A stretch of 64,000 bases of DNA, taken from NCBI RefSeq assembly GCF_040253635.1, contig NZ_JBEJGX010000003.1, forward strand, positions 6,225,501 to 6,289,500, in the 5' to 3' direction. This document shows, piece after piece, positions 1 to 11,217 of the stretch. The translations under genes and the position numbers were made by a program. Origin of the DNA: Streptomyces sp. Edi2. Its GTDB lineage: Bacteria; Actinomycetota; Actinomycetes; Streptomycetales; Streptomycetaceae. The notes below the pieces were generated by a model. That model was given only the letters and a program-made list of their open reading frames with translations, was not told where the DNA came from and ran no database searches. Position 1 is the stretch's first letter. The number at the start of each line of letters is the position of its first letter.

Positions 1-1
1 G

Positions 2-601
2 GTGGGCGGCCCGGCCGTCGACCTGGTGTCCGGCATGGTCCGGGCCCGCTGGTCGCGTTCGCGTGACCTGACGGACTCGCTCGAGGAGCTGGCCTACAGC
101 GCCGACCTGGTCGCCGCGCAGCGGGCCGGCCAGCTCGACGACGTCGAGGACGAGCTCTTCCGGTTCGGCCGGATCGTCAGCTCCAACGGCGAGCTGCGCG
201 GTGCGCTGACCGACCGGAACGCGACCGTCGCGGCCAAGACGGAGCTGCTGCGTGCGCTGCTGGGCGGCCGGGCCAACCCGGTCACCGAGCGCATCGTGAT
301 CCGTCTTGTCGTACAGCCGCGGGGCCGTAGCCTGGAAGCGGGGCTCGACGCCCTCTCCAAGCTGGCGGCGAGCCGCCGGGACCGGATGGTCGCGGTGGTC
401 ACCTCCGCGGTGCCCCTCAGTGAAGGGCAGCGGCAGCGCCTGGGCGCTTCCCTGGCGCAGCTGTACGGACGGCAGGTCCACCTGAACCTCGACGTGGACC
501 CCGAGGTCCTCGGCGGAGTCCAGGTCCGGATCGGCGACGAGGTCATCAACGGAACCATCGCGGCGCGCCTCGAAGAGGCAAACCGGCGGATGGCCGGCTG
601 A
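2..601 (+). CDS. atpH: ATP synthase F1 delta subunit, 5'-truncated by window edge
   Basis: C-terminal part (199 residues) of the delta subunit, the peripheral-stalk protein that links the F1 head to the membrane b subunits. The frame is open to the left edge; the GTG at base 2 is only the first visible start codon. Actinobacterial delta subunits are about 270 residues, so some 70 N-terminal residues lie outside. The family's C-terminal block GGVQVRIGDEVINGTI (G-x-V-x-x-G-D-x-V-I-D/N-G-S/T) is present near the end. Alpha, gamma, beta and epsilon genes follow in the standard bacterial order, which settles the identity. Confidence 0.95.
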   Translation: MGGPAVDLVSGMVRARWSRSRDLTDSLEELAYSADLVAAQRAGQLDDVEDELFRFGRIVSSNGELRGALTDRNATVAAKTELLRALLGGRANPVTERIVIRLVVQPRGRSLEAGLDALSKLAASRRDRMVAVVTSAVPLSEGQRQRLGASLAQLYGRQVHLNLDVDPEVLGGVQVRIGDEVINGTIAARLEEANRRMAG

Positions 602-818
602 CCCAGCCACACCAACTCAAGAGCTGCACAACCGGCGGTCGGACGCCGGACCAGCCGGCCGGACCCACGAGGTCCGGCTGCGGTCCGGACGACGCCCCGG
701 GGACCAGCACAAGCATGACGGCGGCCCGAGTTGGGCCGTAAGCGGAAACCCCCTGGGGGACAGACCCCCGGACACCCGCAAGTAACTTCGGGCCCAACAA
801 GGAGAGCAGGGAACCCAG
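602..818 (+). other. atpH-atpA intergenic leader with small hairpins
   Basis: A 217-bp spacer, long for the inside of an atp operon. It holds the inverted repeat GGCCC-GAGTT-GGGCC (723-737) and a GC-rich fold built from ACCCCCTGGGGGA and the following ACAGACCCCCGG (about 749-771). A clear Shine-Dalgarno (AAGGAGAGCAGG, about 799-810) precedes the atpA ATG. No convincing reading frame or consensus promoter was found. It may tune alpha-subunit translation or processing; that is inference. Confidence 0.4.
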
Positions 819-2411
819 ATGGCGGAGCTCACGATCCGGCCGGAGGAGATCCGGGACGCGCTGGAGAACTTCGTCCAGGCGTACAAGCCGGACGCGGCCT
901 CGCGCGAGGAGGTCGGCACGGTAAGCGAGGCCGGAGACGGCATCGCGAAGGTCGAGGGCCTTCCCTCGGCGATGGCGAACGAGCTGCTGAAGTTCGAGGA
1001 CGGCACGCTCGGTCTTGCGCTGAACCTGGAAGAGCGCGAGATCGGTGCGGTGGTCCTCGGCGAGTTCAGCGGCATCGAGGAGGGCCAGCCGGTGCAGCGC
1101 ACCGGTGAGGTGCTCTCGGTCGCCGTGGGCGAGGGCTACCTCGGCCGCGTCGTCGACCCGCTGGGCAACCCGATCGACGGCCTCGGCGAGATCGAGTCCG
1201 AGGGCCGCCGCGCCCTGGAGCTGCAGGCTCCGGGCGTCATGGTCCGTAAGTCGGTCCACGAGCCCATGGAGACCGGCTACAAGGCCGTCGACTCCATGGT
1301 GCCGATCGGCCGTGGCCAGCGTCAGCTGATCATCGGCGACCGCCAGACCGGCAAGACCGCCCTGGCCGTCGACACGATCATCAACCAGCGCGACAACTGG
1401 CGCTCGGGCGACCCGAAGAAGCAGGTCCGCTGCATCTACGTCGCCATCGGCCAGAAGGGCTCCACCATCGCGTCCGTGCGCGGCGCGCTGGAGGAGGCCG
1501 GCGCCCTGGAGTACACCACCATCGTCGCCGCCCCGGCGTCCGACCCGGCGGGCTTCAAGTACCTGGCGCCCTACACCGGCTCGGCCATCGGCCAGCACTG
1601 GATGTACCAGGGCAAGCACGTCCTGATCATCTTCGACGACCTCTCGAAGCAGGCCGACGCCTACCGCGCCGTGTCCCTGCTGCTGCGCCGTCCGCCGGGC
1701 CGTGAGGCCTACCCGGGCGACGTCTTCTACCTGCACTCGCGTCTGCTGGAGCGCTGCGCCAAGCTCTCCGACGAGATGGGCGCCGGCTCGATGACCGGTC
1801 TGCCGATCGTCGAGACCAAGGCGAACGACGTGTCGGCGTTCATTCCGACCAACGTCATCTCCATCACCGACGGCCAGTGCTTCCTGGAGTCGGACCTCTT
1901 CAACGCGGGCCAGCGCCCGGCGCTGAACGTCGGTATCTCCGTCTCCCGTGTCGGTGGCTCGGCCCAGCACAAGGCCATGAAGCAGGTCTCCGGCCGGCTC
2001 CGCGTGGACCTCGCCCAGTACCGCGAGCTGGAGGCGTTCGCCGCCTTCGGTTCCGACCTGGACGCGGCCTCCAAGCAGCAGCTGGAGCGCGGTAAGCGCA
2101 TGACCGAGCTGCTCAAGCAGGGTCAGTACGCCCCGTACCCCACCGAGGACCAGGTCATCTCCGTCTGGGCCGGTACCAACGGCAAGATGGACGACGTCCC
2201 GGTCGAGGACATCCGCCGCTTCGAGCGGGAGCTCCTCGACCACCTGCACCGGGAGAAGAAGGACCTGCTGACCAGCATCGTCGAGGGCGGCAAGATGTCC
2301 GACGACACCATCGGCGCGATCTCCGAGGCCGTCGACGGCTTCAAGCGGCAGTTCGAGACCTCGGACGGCAAGCTGCTCGGCGAGGACGCCCCGGCCGGCA
2401 CCAGCAAGTGA
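819..2411 (+). CDS. atpA: ATP synthase F1 alpha subunit
   Basis: 530-residue regulatory nucleotide-binding subunit of the F1 head, alternating with beta in the alpha3beta3 hexamer on the cytoplasmic face of the membrane. The beta-barrel N-terminal domain is followed by the P-loop GDRQTGKT at about residue 173 and the long nucleotide-binding and C-terminal helical domains; the length is normal for the family. The ATG has a strong ribosome-binding site (AAGGAGAG). The gene ends 20 bp before atpG, consistent with one transcript. Nothing is missing or odd. Confidence 0.98.
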   Translation: MAELTIRPEEIRDALENFVQAYKPDAASREEVGTVSEAGDGIAKVEGLPSAMANELLKFEDGTLGLALNLEEREIGAVVLGEFSGIEEGQPVQRTGEVLSVAVGEGYLGRVVDPLGNPIDGLGEIESEGRRALELQAPGVMVRKSVHEPMETGYKAVDSMVPIGRGQRQLIIGDRQTGKTALAVDTIINQRDNWRSGDPKKQVRCIYVAIGQKGSTIASVRGALEEAGALEYTTIVAAPASDPAGFKYLAPYTGSAIGQHWMYQGKHVLIIFDDLSKQADAYRAVSLLLRRPPGREAYPGDVFYLHSRLLERCAKLSDEMGAGSMTGLPIVETKANDVSAFIPTNVISITDGQCFLESDLFNAGQRPALNVGISVSRVGGSAQHKAMKQVSGRLRVDLAQYRELEAFAAFGSDLDAASKQQLERGKRMTELLKQGQYAPYPTEDQVISVWAGTNGKMDDVPVEDIRRFERELLDHLHREKKDLLTSIVEGGKMSDDTIGAISEAVDGFKRQFETSDGKLLGEDAPAGTSK

Positions 2412-2431
2412 CGACGGAAGGGACCTGATCC

Positions 2432-4800
<2,369 letters not shown>

Positions 4801-4814
4801 CCCCGGCACCGGTC

Positions 4815-4840
4815 CCGGGGGCGGCCCTGGCCGCCCCCGG
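4815..4840 (+). terminator. Hairpin between atpD and atpC
   Basis: Perfect 12-bp inverted repeat CCGGGGGCGGCC / GGCCGCCCCCGG with only two bases between the arms, 14 bp after the beta stop codon and about 70 bp before epsilon. There is no T-run. Because atpC is the last subunit gene of the same complex, this is more likely a partial terminator or an mRNA-stability element than a full stop. Confidence 0.6.
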
Positions 4841-4908
4841 CCCGTACGACCACTAGTATTTGACCCAACATCTGCCGAGCCAGGCAGGTGGAGACCCGAG
4901 GAGCCATC

Positions 4909-5292
4909 GTGGCTGAGCTGCACGTCGAGTTGGTCGCCGCGGACCGTCAGGTCTGGTCCGGCGAGGCCAGCCTGGTCGTCGCGCGCACCTCGTCGGGCGA
5001 CATCGGCGTCATGCCCGGACACCAGCCGCTGCTCGGCGTGCTGCAGTCGGGCCCGGTGACGATTCGTACGACCGGCGAGAGCGGGGACGGCACCGTCGTC
5101 GCCGCGGTGCACGGCGGCTTCATTTCGTTCGCCGACAACAAGCTGTCTCTGCTCGCGGAGATCGCGGAACTGTCGGACGAGATCGATGTCCAGCGCGCGG
5201 AGCGGGCCCTGGAGCGAGCGAAGTCGGACGCTGACGCGGCCGCCGAGCGTCGCGCCGATGTCCGGCTGCGTTCGGTGACGGGCGTTCACTGA
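4909..5292 (+). CDS. atpC: ATP synthase F1 epsilon subunit
   Basis: 127-residue epsilon subunit, the rotor-foot protein that inhibits ATP hydrolysis. The product starts AELHVELVAADRQVW and has the beta-sandwich signature GDIGVMPGHQPLLGVL and VAAVHGGFISF, then a C-terminal helical hairpin. The GTG at 4909 is chosen because GAGGAG lies just upstream; the in-frame GTG at 4888 has no ribosome-binding site and would add seven atypical residues. Last gene of the atp operon, followed by a strong terminator. Confidence 0.95.
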   Translation: MAELHVELVAADRQVWSGEASLVVARTSSGDIGVMPGHQPLLGVLQSGPVTIRTTGESGDGTVVAAVHGGFISFADNKLSLLAEIAELSDEIDVQRAERALERAKSDADAAAERRADVRLRSVTGVH

Positions 5293-5315
5293 GCCCCGTC
5301 ACCGACGAGATCGAT

Positions 5316-5364
5316 CCTCAGCCGCGGGCTGCCCGGAGTTGTCCGGAGCGGCCCGCGGCTGAGG
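5316..5364 (+). terminator. Terminator of the atp operon
   Basis: Perfect 14-bp stem CCTCAGCCGCGGGC / GCCCGCGGCTGAGG around a 21-nt loop, 24 bp after the epsilon stop codon. GC-rich stem without a U-tract, as is usual in Streptomyces. Confidence 0.8.
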
Positions 5365-5440
5365 CAATGCAGATGCGTTACTCTCCTCCACGCCCGACCG
5401 GCGCGGGGGAACCCCCATCGAGGCGAGGAGGTCGGTCGAG

Positions 5441-5884
5441 ATGGTCCTCGCTCTGCTTGTGAGCGGCGTGGTCGTGGTACTGGTGCTGCTGGGGCTGTTC
5501 GTCTTCGGACTGAGGCGGCGGCTCATCCAGCGGTCCGGTGGCACCTTCGACTGCAGCTTGCGCTGGCATGTGCCGGAGAACGAGACCGGTGGCAAGGGCT
5601 GGATCTACGGTGTGTCGCGCTACAACGGCGACCGGGTCGAATGGTTCCGGGTGTTCTCCTACGCGCCCCGGCCGCGCCGCCTCCTGGAGCGCTCCGCCAT
5701 CGAGGTCCTGGAACGCCGCACCCCGCAGGGTGAGGAAGAGCTGGCGTTGCTCTCCGACTCCATCGTGCTCGCCTGCCGGCACCGCGGCACCCGCCTGGAA
5801 CTGGCGATGAGCGAGGACGCGCTCACCGGCTTCCTCGCCTGGCTGGAGGCGGCACCGCCTGGCCAGCGAGTCAATGTGGCTTAG
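5441..5884 (+). CDS. DUF2550 family membrane-anchored protein
   Basis: 147-residue protein of the actinobacterial DUF2550 family, regularly found just after atpC. An N-terminal membrane segment (about residues 2-26, LALLVSGVVVVLVLLGLFVF) is followed by a cytoplasmic domain with RSGGTFDCSLRW, GWIYGVSRYNGDRVEWFRVF and a closing region EDALTGFLAWLEAAPPG. Function unknown. The ATG has a GAGGAGG ribosome-binding site. The last four codons (VNVA) and the TAG stop lie inside the first copy of a 66-bp tandem repeat, so the 3' end of this gene has been amplified. Confidence 0.9.
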   Translation: MVLALLVSGVVVVLVLLGLFVFGLRRRLIQRSGGTFDCSLRWHVPENETGGKGWIYGVSRYNGDRVEWFRVFSYAPRPRRLLERSAIEVLERRTPQGEEELALLSDSIVLACRHRGTRLELAMSEDALTGFLAWLEAAPPGQRVNVA

Positions 5885-6085
5885 AAAATAGCGCCTCGCT
5901 GGGTGGGGGTGCCCCCGGACGGAGTCTGGGGGAGAGTCAATGTGGCTTAGAAAATAGCGCCTCGCTGGGTGGGGGTGCCCCCGGACGGAGTCTGGGGGAG
6001 AGTCAATGTGGCTTAGAAAATAGCGCCTCGCTGGGTGGGGGTGCCCCCGGACGGAGTCTGGGGGAGGGTGAACGTGGCCTGATTC
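5868..6085 (+). repeat. 66-bp tandem triplication over the stop codon of the DUF2550 gene
   Basis: Three near-identical 66-bp copies begin at about 5868, 5934 and 6000; TCAATGTGGCTTAG recurs at 5871, 5937 and 6003. Copy 1 contains the gene's last codons and stop. After copy 3 a diverged start of a fourth copy (GTGAACGTGGCCTGA) again reads VNVA-stop. Each copy carries the palindromic block GTGGGGGTGCCCCC-N10-TGGGGGAG (5903-5934, 5969-6000, 6035-6066), which can form two alternative hairpins. Direct observation; any function is open. Confidence 0.9.
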
Positions 6086-6280
6086 GGGTGGTCCGGGGAA
6101 TATCCTCGGTCGCTGCCGGATTGTGGCCCCGCAGGGGGGCCGTGCGTCCCCTACGGGATGCGTTCGGCCGGCCCCTACGGAGTCCGCCGGCGGGCCTTGT
6201 GCGCCGCCGTCGCGCCGCCCCCCTCTCAGCCCGCCGCCGCCCCTCCCGGGCCCGTCGCCACCTCTTCCCCGCCCCGCTCC
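6086..6280. other. Gap between the repeat and the two-component genes
   Basis: About 195 bp of very GC-rich DNA between the convergent DUF2550 gene and the response-regulator gene. Short open frames cross it, but none has a ribosome-binding site or recognisable product. No clear hairpin was found beyond those in the repeat. Confidence 0.4.
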
Positions 6281-6973
6281 CTACGGCCCGTCCACCCCCA
6301 ACTCCTGTGCCAGTACGGCTGCTTGCACCCGGCTGCGCAGTTCCAGCTTCGCCAGCAGCCGGCTGACATGTGTCTTCACGGTGGCCTCCGCCATGGCCAG
6401 CCGAAGTGCGATATCGGCGTTCGACAGCCCCCGCCCCAGACACCCCAGCACTTCCCGCTCGCGTGGCGTCAGTGCGTCCAGGACCGCCGGGTCCGGTGCC
6501 TCACCGTCCCGCGCGGGCCGCCGGAGGGCCGTACGCGGGCTGGCGAACTCCGCGATCAGCCGCCGGGTCACCGCCGGAGCGATCAGCCCCTCGCCGGACG
6601 CCACGGTGCGCACCGCGGTCAGCAGCGCGGCCGCGTCGCTGTCCTTGAGGAGAAAGCCCGCCGCCCCGGCCCGTAGCGCCCCGAAGACATATTCGTCCAG
6701 GTCGAAGGTGGTCAGCACCAGTACGTCCGCCAGCTTTTCGGAGACCACCTGCCGGGTGGCGGAGACCCCGTCGAGGCGGGGCATCTGGATGTCCATGAGG
6801 ACGAGGGCGGGGCGCAGCTCGCGGGCGAGCCGTACCGCCTCCTCGCCGTCCTCGGCCTCCCCGACCACCTCGATGTCGGGGGCGGAGCGCAGAATGAGGA
6901 CCAGCCCGGCCCGTACGGCGGACTGGTCCTCGGCGACGAGTACCCGGATCGGCTGCGCGTCGGCGCCTGTCAT
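6281..6973 (-). CDS. NarL/LuxR-family response regulator
   Basis: 230-residue cytoplasmic DNA-binding regulator. The N-terminal receiver domain has the acidic pair (VLVAEDQ), the phospho-acceptor Asp in LVLMDIQMPRLDG (about residue 58), the switch Thr in VLVLTTFD and the Lys in GFLLKDSD. A C-terminal LuxR helix-turn-helix follows: LTPREREVLGCLGRGLSNADIA, then ATVKTHVSRLLAKL. Its ATG overlaps the stop codon of the upstream kinase gene by 4 bp, so the two are translationally coupled and form a pair. Target genes cannot be told from the sequence. Confidence 0.95.
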   Translation of the reverse strand: MTGADAQPIRVLVAEDQSAVRAGLVLILRSAPDIEVVGEAEDGEEAVRLARELRPALVLMDIQMPRLDGVSATRQVVSEKLADVLVLTTFDLDEYVFGALRAGAAGFLLKDSDAAALLTAVRTVASGEGLIAPAVTRRLIAEFASPRTALRRPARDGEAPDPAVLDALTPREREVLGCLGRGLSNADIALRLAMAEATVKTHVSRLLAKLELRSRVQAAVLAQELGVDGP

Positions 6974-8244
6974 CGTTGTTCTTCCTCCTCGGCGGCGGGC
7001 AGCGCTGCCCGCACCAGCCAGACTCTGCCGGCCGGCCCGCTCTCCGGGCCGGCCTCGAATGCTCCGCCCAGCAGGGCGGTCCGCTCGCGCATCCCGACCA
7101 GGCCGCTGCCGGAACCGGGCGCACGGGGGCCGGGGCGGTCGGCGAACGGGCTGCGGACGGCGACGGTGAGCGCCCCGCCGCGGTCATGGGCGATGCGCAC
7201 CCGCACCTCGCCGGGCGCGGCGTGCTTGAGTGCGTTGGTCAGCGATTCCTGGACGATGCGGTACGCGGCCAGGGCGACCGGCGCCGTCGGCTTCGGACCG
7301 GCTCCGGGCCCGTCCGGGCTCCGGGCGTCGTCCAGCTCAAAGGTCAGTCCGCTGCTGCCGCCGCTCGTACGGGCCTGGTCGATCAGGGCGTCCAGCCCGT
7401 CGAGCGTGGGGGTCGCCGCGGGCTCCTCGTCCCCGTCGGCCGTCTTCGGGTCCCGCAACAGCCCGATGAGACGGCGCATTTCGGCCAGACCTTGCACGCT
7501 GTTCTCACGGATCACCCCGAGCGCTTCGCGGGTCGCCGACGGGTCGTCGATGGACTGCGCTGCGGTGGAGTGGATGGCGATGGCGGACAGATGGTTGGCG
7601 ACCATGTCGTGCAGCTCGCGTGCCATCCGGGCCCGCTCACCGAGCACGGCCTGCGTCCGGTCGACCTCGGCCAGCAGCGCGATCTGCTCGGCCCGCAGCT
7701 GTGCGGCCTGCGCGGCGTCGCGGTGATTACGGATGATGAAGCCGGTCCAGGCCGGGGCGATGGTGATCAGCGCGATGCTGATGATGACCATCACGACCTG
7801 CGGGTCCTGCCAGGCCGCGGTCAGGCCGATGGCCGTCAGGACGGTGACCAGGACGGAGTGCAGCGGGATCCGGCGGGCCGCGTTCGCCGGTCCGTAGAGC
7901 ACCGCCGCATAGACCACGTCCGTGAACATCAGGACGGTGGCGACCAACGTGCCGGCGCTGATGTCCAGCACCAGGGCAGGCACCGCGAGGGCCAGCGCCG
8001 CCATCGGGGCCGTACGGCGCATCAGTGCCGCCACCGACATCACGGTGAGCGCCACCAAGGTGAGCGAGGGGGACAGCCCCAGGCGCGAGGGCCCGCCGTG
8101 CAGATCCATCGCCCAGAGCAGCAGCCCGCCGAGCAGCCCGCCGCCCGCGATGAGCACATCGAGACGGTGCGGCCGGCCGGGGGCGGCGGGGGATCTGGCG
8201 GTCACTGCTCCATCAAACACGGCGCCGGGGCCCGCTGCCCCCAT
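6970..8244 (-). CDS. Membrane sensor histidine kinase (HisKA_3 type)
   Basis: 424-residue kinase that would phosphorylate the regulator encoded directly downstream. Five or six membrane segments fill roughly residues 28-165 with hardly any extracytoplasmic domain, so it probably senses within the membrane. The dimerisation helix carries the His in RMARELHDMVANHLSA; the ATPase domain has IVQESLTNALKHA and GSGSGLVGMRERTALLGG. The in-frame GTG at 8205 (VTARSPAAPG) is an equally good start, which would shorten the protein by 13 residues; I keep the longer frame with low certainty about the start. Confidence 0.9.
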   Translation of the reverse strand: MGAAGPGAVFDGAVTARSPAAPGRPHRLDVLIAGGGLLGGLLLWAMDLHGGPSRLGLSPSLTLVALTVMSVAALMRRTAPMAALALAVPALVLDISAGTLVATVLMFTDVVYAAVLYGPANAARRIPLHSVLVTVLTAIGLTAAWQDPQVVMVIISIALITIAPAWTGFIIRNHRDAAQAAQLRAEQIALLAEVDRTQAVLGERARMARELHDMVANHLSAIAIHSTAAQSIDDPSATREALGVIRENSVQGLAEMRRLIGLLRDPKTADGDEEPAATPTLDGLDALIDQARTSGGSSGLTFELDDARSPDGPGAGPKPTAPVALAAYRIVQESLTNALKHAAPGEVRVRIAHDRGGALTVAVRSPFADRPGPRAPGSGSGLVGMRERTALLGGAFEAGPESGPAGRVWLVRAALPAAEEEEQR

Positions 8245-8376
8245 GTCCGGCGCATCCCCGTGAGCCGCGTGCTACATCGAAAGATGCAGTCCGGATCATC
8301 GCGCGCGACGACGTGGCGGGCGGCGGCCGCTGGAAGGCTGGAGGTGTTCGGTGGAGAGCCCTGAAAGGAGACAGCC

Positions 8377-8964
8377 GTGATCGTCGTGCTGATCATCGCC
8401 TGCGAGGTCGGCTTCTGGGTGCTGCTGGCCCTCGGCCTGGCGCTGCGTTACCTGGCCAAGATGCCGCGGACCGGAGCGGCGGTGCTCCTGATGGAGCCCC
8501 TGCTGGAGCTGGTCCTGCTGATCGTCACGGCGATCGACCTGAAGAACGGCGCACCGGCGGACTGGAAGCACGGCCTGGCCGCCGTCTACATCGGCTTCAC
8601 GGTCGCCTACGGCCACTACACGATCAAGTGGGTCGACGGGCACTTCGCCCACCGCTTCGCGGGCGGCCCGAAGCCGGCCAAGCCCGGCTACGGAATGGCC
8701 CGCTTCAAGCACGAAGGGAAGCTGTGGCTGCGCACGGTGGTGATGGCGGTGGTCGCGTGCGGGCTGCTGCAGGCCGCGATCTGGTACGTCGGTGACGGCG
8801 GTGACACGAGCTCGCTGCACGAGTGGCAGGGCACCGCGCTGAAGATCGTCAGCATCCACGGTGTGATCGCGCTGAGCTACCTCGTCTGGCAGAAGAAGGA
8901 CCCCCGCGGCCGGACCGCGGTCCCCGGGGAAGCGGCCCGGCAGGAGCAGGAGACGCTCCGCTAG
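8377..8964 (+). CDS. Uncharacterised integral membrane protein
   Basis: 195-residue protein with four likely membrane segments: about residues 2-26 (VVLIIACEVGFWVLLALGL), 35-53, 67-84 and 118-137, with a further hydrophobic stretch at 155-170. The C-terminal tail is charged and hydrophilic. No catalytic motif was recognised. The GTG start has a clear AAAGGAGAC ribosome-binding site. It is divergent from the histidine kinase and convergent with the cobalamin adenosyltransferase. Function unknown. Confidence 0.8.
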   Translation: MIVVLIIACEVGFWVLLALGLALRYLAKMPRTGAAVLLMEPLLELVLLIVTAIDLKNGAPADWKHGLAAVYIGFTVAYGHYTIKWVDGHFAHRFAGGPKPAKPGYGMARFKHEGKLWLRTVVMAVVACGLLQAAIWYVGDGGDTSSLHEWQGTALKIVSIHGVIALSYLVWQKKDPRGRTAVPGEAARQEQETLR

Positions 8965-9027
8965 GACGCGTCCCCGCCGCCTGCCGGCCCGCCCGCCTGT
9001 CTGCTGCGCCCGCCCGGCCGCCGCCGC

Positions 9028-9600
9028 TCAGCGCTCTCCGCCGGGCACCCACAGCACGTCCCCGACCTCCTTGTTGGCCGTACGGGCCAGAATGAACAGG
9101 AGGTCGGAGAGGCGGTTGAGGTAGGTGGCCGTCAGCGGGTTCATGGTCTCGCCGTGCTCCTCGAAGGCGGCCCAGGTCGCGCGCTCCGCGCGGCGGACGA
9201 CCGTGCACGCCTGGTGGAGCAGGGCGGCGCCGGCCGTTCCGCCGGGAAGGATGAAGCTGCGCAGCTTCTCCAGCTCCGCCAGGAAGCGGTCGCAGTCCGC
9301 CTCCAGCTTGTCGATATAGCTCTGCTCGACGCGCAGCGGCGGGAACTCCGGGTTCTCCACCACGGGTGTCGACAGGTCCGCGCCGACGTCGAACAGGTCG
9401 TTCTGCACCCGCAGCAGCACCGCCGCGACGTCCTCGGGGAGCGAGCCGAGCGCCAGGGCGACGCCGATCGCCGCGTTGGCCTCGTTGGCGTCCGCGTAGG
9501 CCGAGATCCGCGAATCCGTCTTGGCGGTACGGCTCATGTCGCCCAGGGCGGTGGTGCCCTTGTCGCCGGTGCGGGTGTAGATGCGCGTCAGATTCACCAT
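9028..9600 (-). CDS. PduO-type ATP:cob(I)alamin adenosyltransferase
   Basis: 190-residue enzyme that transfers the adenosyl group of ATP to cob(I)alamin, making coenzyme B12. The N-terminal ATP-binding signature is intact (LTRIYTRTGDKGTTALGD), as are the trimer helices with ADANEANAAIG and RAERATWAAFE, and the closing TYLNRLSDLLFILAR. Its ATG lies 9 bp after the ABC permease stop codon, so it is probably the third gene of that operon. The product would serve B12 enzymes such as IcmA (42.1 kb) and methylmalonyl-CoA mutase. Confidence 0.95.
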   Translation of the reverse strand: MVNLTRIYTRTGDKGTTALGDMSRTAKTDSRISAYADANEANAAIGVALALGSLPEDVAAVLLRVQNDLFDVGADLSTPVVENPEFPPLRVEQSYIDKLEADCDRFLAELEKLRSFILPGGTAGAALLHQACTVVRRAERATWAAFEEHGETMNPLTATYLNRLSDLLFILARTANKEVGDVLWVPGGER

Positions 9601-9609
9601 AGGGCGAGC

Positions 9610-10419
9610 CTACGCCGCGGACCTGCGGAAGACCCGGGTGCAGTAGGTCACGGAGAGGGTGGCGAAGACGGCCGCCACCAGCACGCCGTAGAGCATGGCC
9701 GAGGAGGCGTACGAGCCGACGAAGGCGGCCCTCACCGCGTCCACGAGATAGCGCAGCGGCATGAAGTGCGACAGCACATCGAGCCACTTGGGCCCCAGCG
9801 CCATCGGCAGCATCAGCCCGGACAGCAGCATCGAGGGCATGGTGACGGAGTTGATGACCGGTCCGAACTCCTGCGGTGTGCTCACCCTCAGCGCCAGCGC
9901 GTACGACAGCGAGGCCAGCGCCACGGTCAGCACGGCGACGAACCCGAAGCCGATGAGGATGCCGGGCAGCGGTGCCCGCAGCCCCATGGCCAGCGCGGCC
10001 AGCACCAGCAGCACCGCCTGGAAGACGAACAGCGCGGCATCCCGCAGCACCCGCCCCAGCAGCAGCGCCGGCCGGCTCACCGGCGTCACCCGCATCCGCT
10101 CCACGACCCCGTGCTGCTTCTCGACGATGATGCCGAAGCCGCAGAACGCAGCCCCGAACAGGGCGAGTTGGAGCAGCAACCCGGGCACCAGCATCTGCCA
10201 GGAGCTGCCGGACGAGGACAGCGGCAGACCGGTCAGCAGCGGCCCGAAGAAGAGCAGGTACAGCAGCGGCATCAGCACCCCGAAGAGCATCTGGGGCCTG
10301 GAGCGCAGGGTCTGGCGGGCGTAACGCCCGAAGATCAGCCCGGTGTCGGAGAGGAAGGAGGAGAAGGAGCGCCAGGGGGATGAGGAGGGCGAGGAGGGCG
10401 AGGTGGGCGAGGAGGACAA
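9610..10419 (-). CDS. ABC-2 type transporter permease
   Basis: 269-residue membrane subunit of an exporter. After a Ser/Pro-rich N-terminus (SSSPTSPSSPSSSP) come about six membrane segments; the ABC-2 signature region is FGAAFCGFGIIVEKQHGVVERMRVTPVSR followed by further helices. It lies 9 bp after the ATP-binding subunit gene. Such pairs in actinomycetes usually export drugs or lipids; the substrate is not visible here. Confidence 0.92.
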   Translation of the reverse strand: MSSSPTSPSSPSSSPWRSFSSFLSDTGLIFGRYARQTLRSRPQMLFGVLMPLLYLLFFGPLLTGLPLSSSGSSWQMLVPGLLLQLALFGAAFCGFGIIVEKQHGVVERMRVTPVSRPALLLGRVLRDAALFVFQAVLLVLAALAMGLRAPLPGILIGFGFVAVLTVALASLSYALALRVSTPQEFGPVINSVTMPSMLLSGLMLPMALGPKWLDVLSHFMPLRYLVDAVRAAFVGSYASSAMLYGVLVAAVFATLSVTYCTRVFRRSAA

Positions 10420-10428
10420 AGAGGGCTC

Positions 10429-11217
10429 CTAGACGGCGACGGGGGCCGGGTCGTGGGGCGTGGCGCCGCGCCCGGTGACGGCGAGGAAGGCGTCCTGCAA
10501 GGACGCGTCGGGGGAGCCGGCATGGGCGCGCTTGAGGGCGTCCGGAGTGCCCTCGGCGACCACCACGCCCTTGTCGACGATCACCAGCCGGTCGGCCAGC
10601 GCATCGGCCTCGTCGAGGTAGTGGGTGGCCAGGAAGACGGTGGTGCCGTGTTCGGTGCGGATCCGGCGGACCAGGTCCCACAGATCCGCACGGCTGCCCG
10701 GGTCGAGCCCGGTGGTCGGCTCGTCGAGGAACAGCACCTGGGGACGGTGGGTGAGGCCCATGGCGAGGTCGAGCCGGCGCCGCTGGCCGCCGGAGAGCGT
10801 GGCGATCGCGCGGTCGAGCAGGTCGTCCAGGCCCAGGTCGGCGGCCAACTCCTCGGCCCGGGTCAGGGCTTCGGCCTTGCCGAGACGGTAGAGGCGGGCC
10901 TGGGTGACCAGTTCCTCGCGCAGCGAGATGTGGGGGTCGACGCCGCCGGACTGGGCGACATAGCCGGTGGCGCGGCGGACGCCCGCCGGGTCGCGGACGA
11001 GGTCGCAGCCGGCGACGGTCGCGGTGCCTGCGCTGGGCGCCAGCAGGGTCGTGAGCATCCGCAGGGTCGTGGTCTTCCCGGCGCCGTTGGGGCCGAGGAA
11101 GCCGAGGATCTCGCCGCGCTCGGCGGTGAGATCGATGCCGCGTGCCGCCTCGACGGTGCCGCGTGGGGTGGTGAAGGTCCGGGCGAGTCCGGATGCGTGG
11201 ATGACGGGCATGCCCAC
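10429..11217 (-). CDS. ABC transporter ATP-binding protein (DrrA-like)
   Basis: 262-residue ATPase of the ABC-2 exporter. Walker A GPNGAGKT at about residue 42, signature LSGGQRRRLDLAMGL, Walker B VLFLDEPTTGLDP and the switch His in VFLATHYLDEAD. The C-terminal part (VVVAEGTPDALKR) is typical of DrrA-like proteins. The GTG at 11217 and the ATG at 11211 are both possible starts; neither has a good ribosome-binding site. It is divergent from a TetR gene 74 bp away that probably controls it. Confidence 0.93.
   Translation of the reverse strand: MGMPVIHASGLARTFTTPRGTVEAARGIDLTAERGEILGFLGPNGAGKTTTLRMLTTLLAPSAGTATVAGCDLVRDPAGVRRATGYVAQSGGVDPHISLREELVTQARLYRLGKAEALTRAEELAADLGLDDLLDRAIATLSGGQRRRLDLAMGLTHRPQVLFLDEPTTGLDPGSRADLWDLVRRIRTEHGTTVFLATHYLDEADALADRLVIVDKGVVVAEGTPDALKRAHAGSPDASLQDAFLAVTGRGATPHDPAPVAV

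Noticed and set aside
5868..6085. Possible CRISPR array
   Set aside because: The three copies are directly adjacent with no unique spacers, and no cas genes are present; it is a plain tandem repeat.
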